In this document: one piece after another, positions 61,501-64,000 of the stretch | Layout: each line of letters opens with the position of its first letter | Position numbering within the stretch: position 1 is the stretch's first letter | Origin: Eutypella sp. D-1 | Taxonomy: Eukaryota > Ascomycota > Sordariomycetes > Xylariales > Diatrypaceae | NCBI GenBank assembly: GCA_023313575.1 | Contig: JAJTTP010000004.1 | Location: 1,984,001-2,048,000, forward strand | Reading direction: 5' to 3' | Length of the DNA stretch: 64,000 nucleotides | The notes under the pieces: model-generated | The model's database searches: none | Told to the model about the DNA's origin: nothing | Seen by the model: the letters and a program-made list of their open reading frames with translations, nothing else | Made by a program: the position numbers and the translations under genes

Positions 61501-64000
61501 AGACGCTTGTCGGGCTGCCCCGGCCTGGCCGATCTCATTAAAATAGACCCGGCTGGGCCCGCACTAACCCACGGCCAGAAGTCCAATCGACCCCGGGCCC
61601 CCGTGTTCCGTCCCACAAGTTCGGGACCCAACAGGACCTTTTTTTTTTTGTGCCTGGCACACTGCAATTAGGTACTTGTCAACCAGCCAACTAGCTAAAC
61701 ATATATGTGGACGAGTATGTTCGCTGCATGTGTGTGTACGCGCATGCATACATGCATGCAGGCTACGTAGCGAAGGCCCAGGTCTCTGGAATATGGAACA
61801 CCACCATCCACCATCTATCCTTCGCTGCTTCGGCATGTTTGCTCGCGTTTCTATCTGCTTGGGCTGAAAATTCAGCTTACTTCAACAATGAGCAACTTTT
61901 CCTACCCAATCCCTACCTCCTGTTAAACTGTAGCCTAGCCGACCAACATCTTTTTCTACCTAGGTTTCTGATCGGAAGAACTGGAGGAGGCGCTGCTCCA
62001 CGCACGAACGTAGCTGAATCAGGAATACATAGCGTCACTTGACCGACTCAACTCCTCACGTGCACGTAGATGGAATAGGCTGCTATATTGTGATGCGAGC
62101 ATCGTGGCTTATATAATGTAGCTGGCTTACGTATATATTATACGAAGTAGATGCCTTATATATACTTCGCCGCTGACTAAGTCTATATTTATTGTCGGGT
62201 ACTTAATCCGTTTTTATAGCCGGTTTTTTATCGCCCCTTTCTCGAGGCTTACTTTAAACTTGACTAGGTGCGCTTTTGTATTCGTGACGAAGAGCCGATA
62301 CCCCCCCTCCCCCACCCCCCAAATAATCCATAATGATAGTAGAGCTTCCGTAAACGCTTACATATGAATATCATTTAAAGTTACGGCGATAAGTTTAGGA
62401 GATAACTCGTATATATGACCTTGAAACTAGAGAAGGCCCATGAATAGCCTGCCGGATGTGTGTCATACATTACGGGATAGCCGGTTAGTCGGACTGTCGG
62501 GATCCATAAGCGATTCATTCCTAATGAGACATACATGACCAATCTCAAAAATCCTTCATCAACATAGAAATAGAAAATTAAGAGTCCGAATACCGAACTT
62601 GGTATAATCGTGACCAATTATTAGTCATTACCGAAACACGGTGAGCTAACTTAGTGATGATGCATGATTAAACATTGTTCAAGCGATGCTTATTAGATAT
62701 TCGGATTGAGGGAGAAAGAATTTCCAAATCCCCATTTCAGCTCCTAGCCCTAAAAATAGTGGCGCAGAGCTGAAGTTTAAGCTTATTTTGGGCTTTGGGA
62801 CCGGCACTTAGTAAGGGCTGGGCCAGCGATAACCAAGGGGCTAGGGCTTGAAGAGGCCCAATTCCGTAGATATGCCGTGAGAAGCCTCGGGCACCGGGGC
62901 TGAGCAATTCTCCCAATCGCAATGCAATGGTTCAACTTGGCAAACACAGTGGGTATTAGACTAGATTCTCACCTTTGGGACCTTTCGAAAATACCGAGGC
63001 AGAAAGGTTTGCGGTCAATAAATTGGATAACGTCAAGACTTACTAGAGGGAGAAGATAGTTCCACGACATGAGCCTTAATTGAGAACCCACTAGCGCTCA
63101 GCTCAGCGGCGCTCAGCGCGCTCGCGTGCACGACCGGGGCAGGGCAGCGGGGAAACCGCCGCATACCTAGCGTATGCGCTCGCACTGAGAACAGAGACAT
63201 GTCAAATACCGTCAATAGCAGTACATACCTAAGTACGTGAATACTAGTGTGAACTCGTACTACTAGGTACAAACTACTGTTGTACTGTCGCATTGAGCAG
63301 AAACGATGTTCACGAGGACAATCCTGATGCAAGCGATCGCATCGGTCTCACTGCGGCATGGTATGGCTTAACATTTTTGTTGCGATGTTCGGACTTGGAT
63401 AGAAAGTTTACAATATGGATTTATCACGAACACACAGGAGTTCCAGACGTACACTACCGATCAGGCGGTAGTGGGCTTGTAGTGGGCGGTTTAGGCCGCC
63501 CCGATCGGAAATGTGGGGTGATGATAGGGCGATGGCAGTTCTAATGTCAGCACATAATCAACATAATCTGGAACACCATTAGTTGGGGGTTTACCTTACC
63601 AACTTGCATACCTTAGGTACCTAGGTTAGGTGTGTAGCGCATCGAACGTTAGCGAGTTGCGTTTACATATACGGCCCGGCACGACTCCACGGCCGCACAT
63701 AGCTGAAGAGTCAGACTGTTCCTGGCTTCCCGGAGGTTCATGTGACCATCTTTCTTTTCTCAGAAAAAAAGAAAGAAAGATCCTATGAGCAATCTCAGAT
63801 CTACATGGCTACCACGTGTGGGGCGAACTCCGCAGAGCCCGTGTTGGGGGCGCATGCCGAGCATAATGGCATACTATCGAGCGACCTAACCATGGGACAA
63901 TATGCAGGCACTGGAAGTAAAACGAGGCGTGATAGGTTCATAGGCTATGGCTGTTCATGCATGCGTACTGCCTGGTTAGGCCCGCTTGCCCAGGTGGGTA
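55536..64000. other. Gene-free 8.5-kb right-hand tract
   Basis: After the H4 3' flank I find no frame that is long, spliced sensibly and similar to a family I know. The tract holds an A-rich run (60110-60127), a G run (60567-60584) and (CATG)n at 61291-61306. Poly-T lies at 61640-61651, TA-rich DNA at 62100-62170, a C-rich run at 62301-62319 and an AAAG run at 63766-63780. TAGGTA-type motifs occur at 61225 and 63612. Strongly decayed coding sequence cannot be excluded by eye. Confidence 0.5.

Overview
This window looks like nuclear DNA of a filamentous ascomycete (Pezizomycotina, probably Sordariomycetes). The genes have short introns (48-185 bp) with GTANGT-like donors, CTAAC-type branch sites and YAG/AAG acceptors. 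Intergenic tracts are long and rich in microsatellites. The protein set is fungal: a TYW4/Ppm2 fusion, Atg18, Pps1, a DDHD lipase, an F-box protein, Rad3/XPD, Prp3, the Pol I largest subunit, and a divergent H3/H4 pair. Gene models were built by hand from frame, splice signals and family similarity. All intact models close in frame across their introns.

Layout. 0-5 kb: a decayed cytidine/guanine-deaminase-like gene (minus), then five-exon TYW4 (minus). 5-12.3 kb: atg18 (plus) diverges from TYW4 and converges on the dual-specificity phosphatase pps1 (minus). 12.3-17.7 kb: no gene, microsatellites only. 17.7-24.7 kb: a 1017-aa DDHD phospholipase and an F-box gene whose 5' half does not splice cleanly. 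24.7-38 kb: mostly empty, apart from a C2H2 zinc-finger regulator (29.1-30.4 kb) and one intron-containing tRNA-like gene (36.0 kb). 37.9-55.5 kb is a dense housekeeping block: epoxide hydrolase, rad3, prp3, rpa190, histone H3 and histone H4. 55.5-64 kb: I see no supportable gene.

Functionally this is a collection of core genes (tRNA-Phe wybutosine modification, autophagy, NER/TFIIH, splicing, rRNA transcription, nucleosomes), not a pathway cluster. I found no biosynthetic cluster, CRISPR array or intact transposon.

The most unusual sequence-level signal is a switch in synonymous codon choice near the 3' ends of several genes. DDHD lipase, rad3, rpa190, pps1 and more weakly prp3 change from almost exclusively G-ending to almost exclusively C-ending codons in the last 0.3-0.8 kb, always in that order along the transcript. 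Other points of interest are an intact Fe(II) triad in the JmjC domain fused to TYW4, matched TAATATTTAA elements about 180 bp upstream of both histone starts, a triply damaged deaminase pseudogene, and a dispersed CCTAGG/TAGGTA motif in non-coding DNA.
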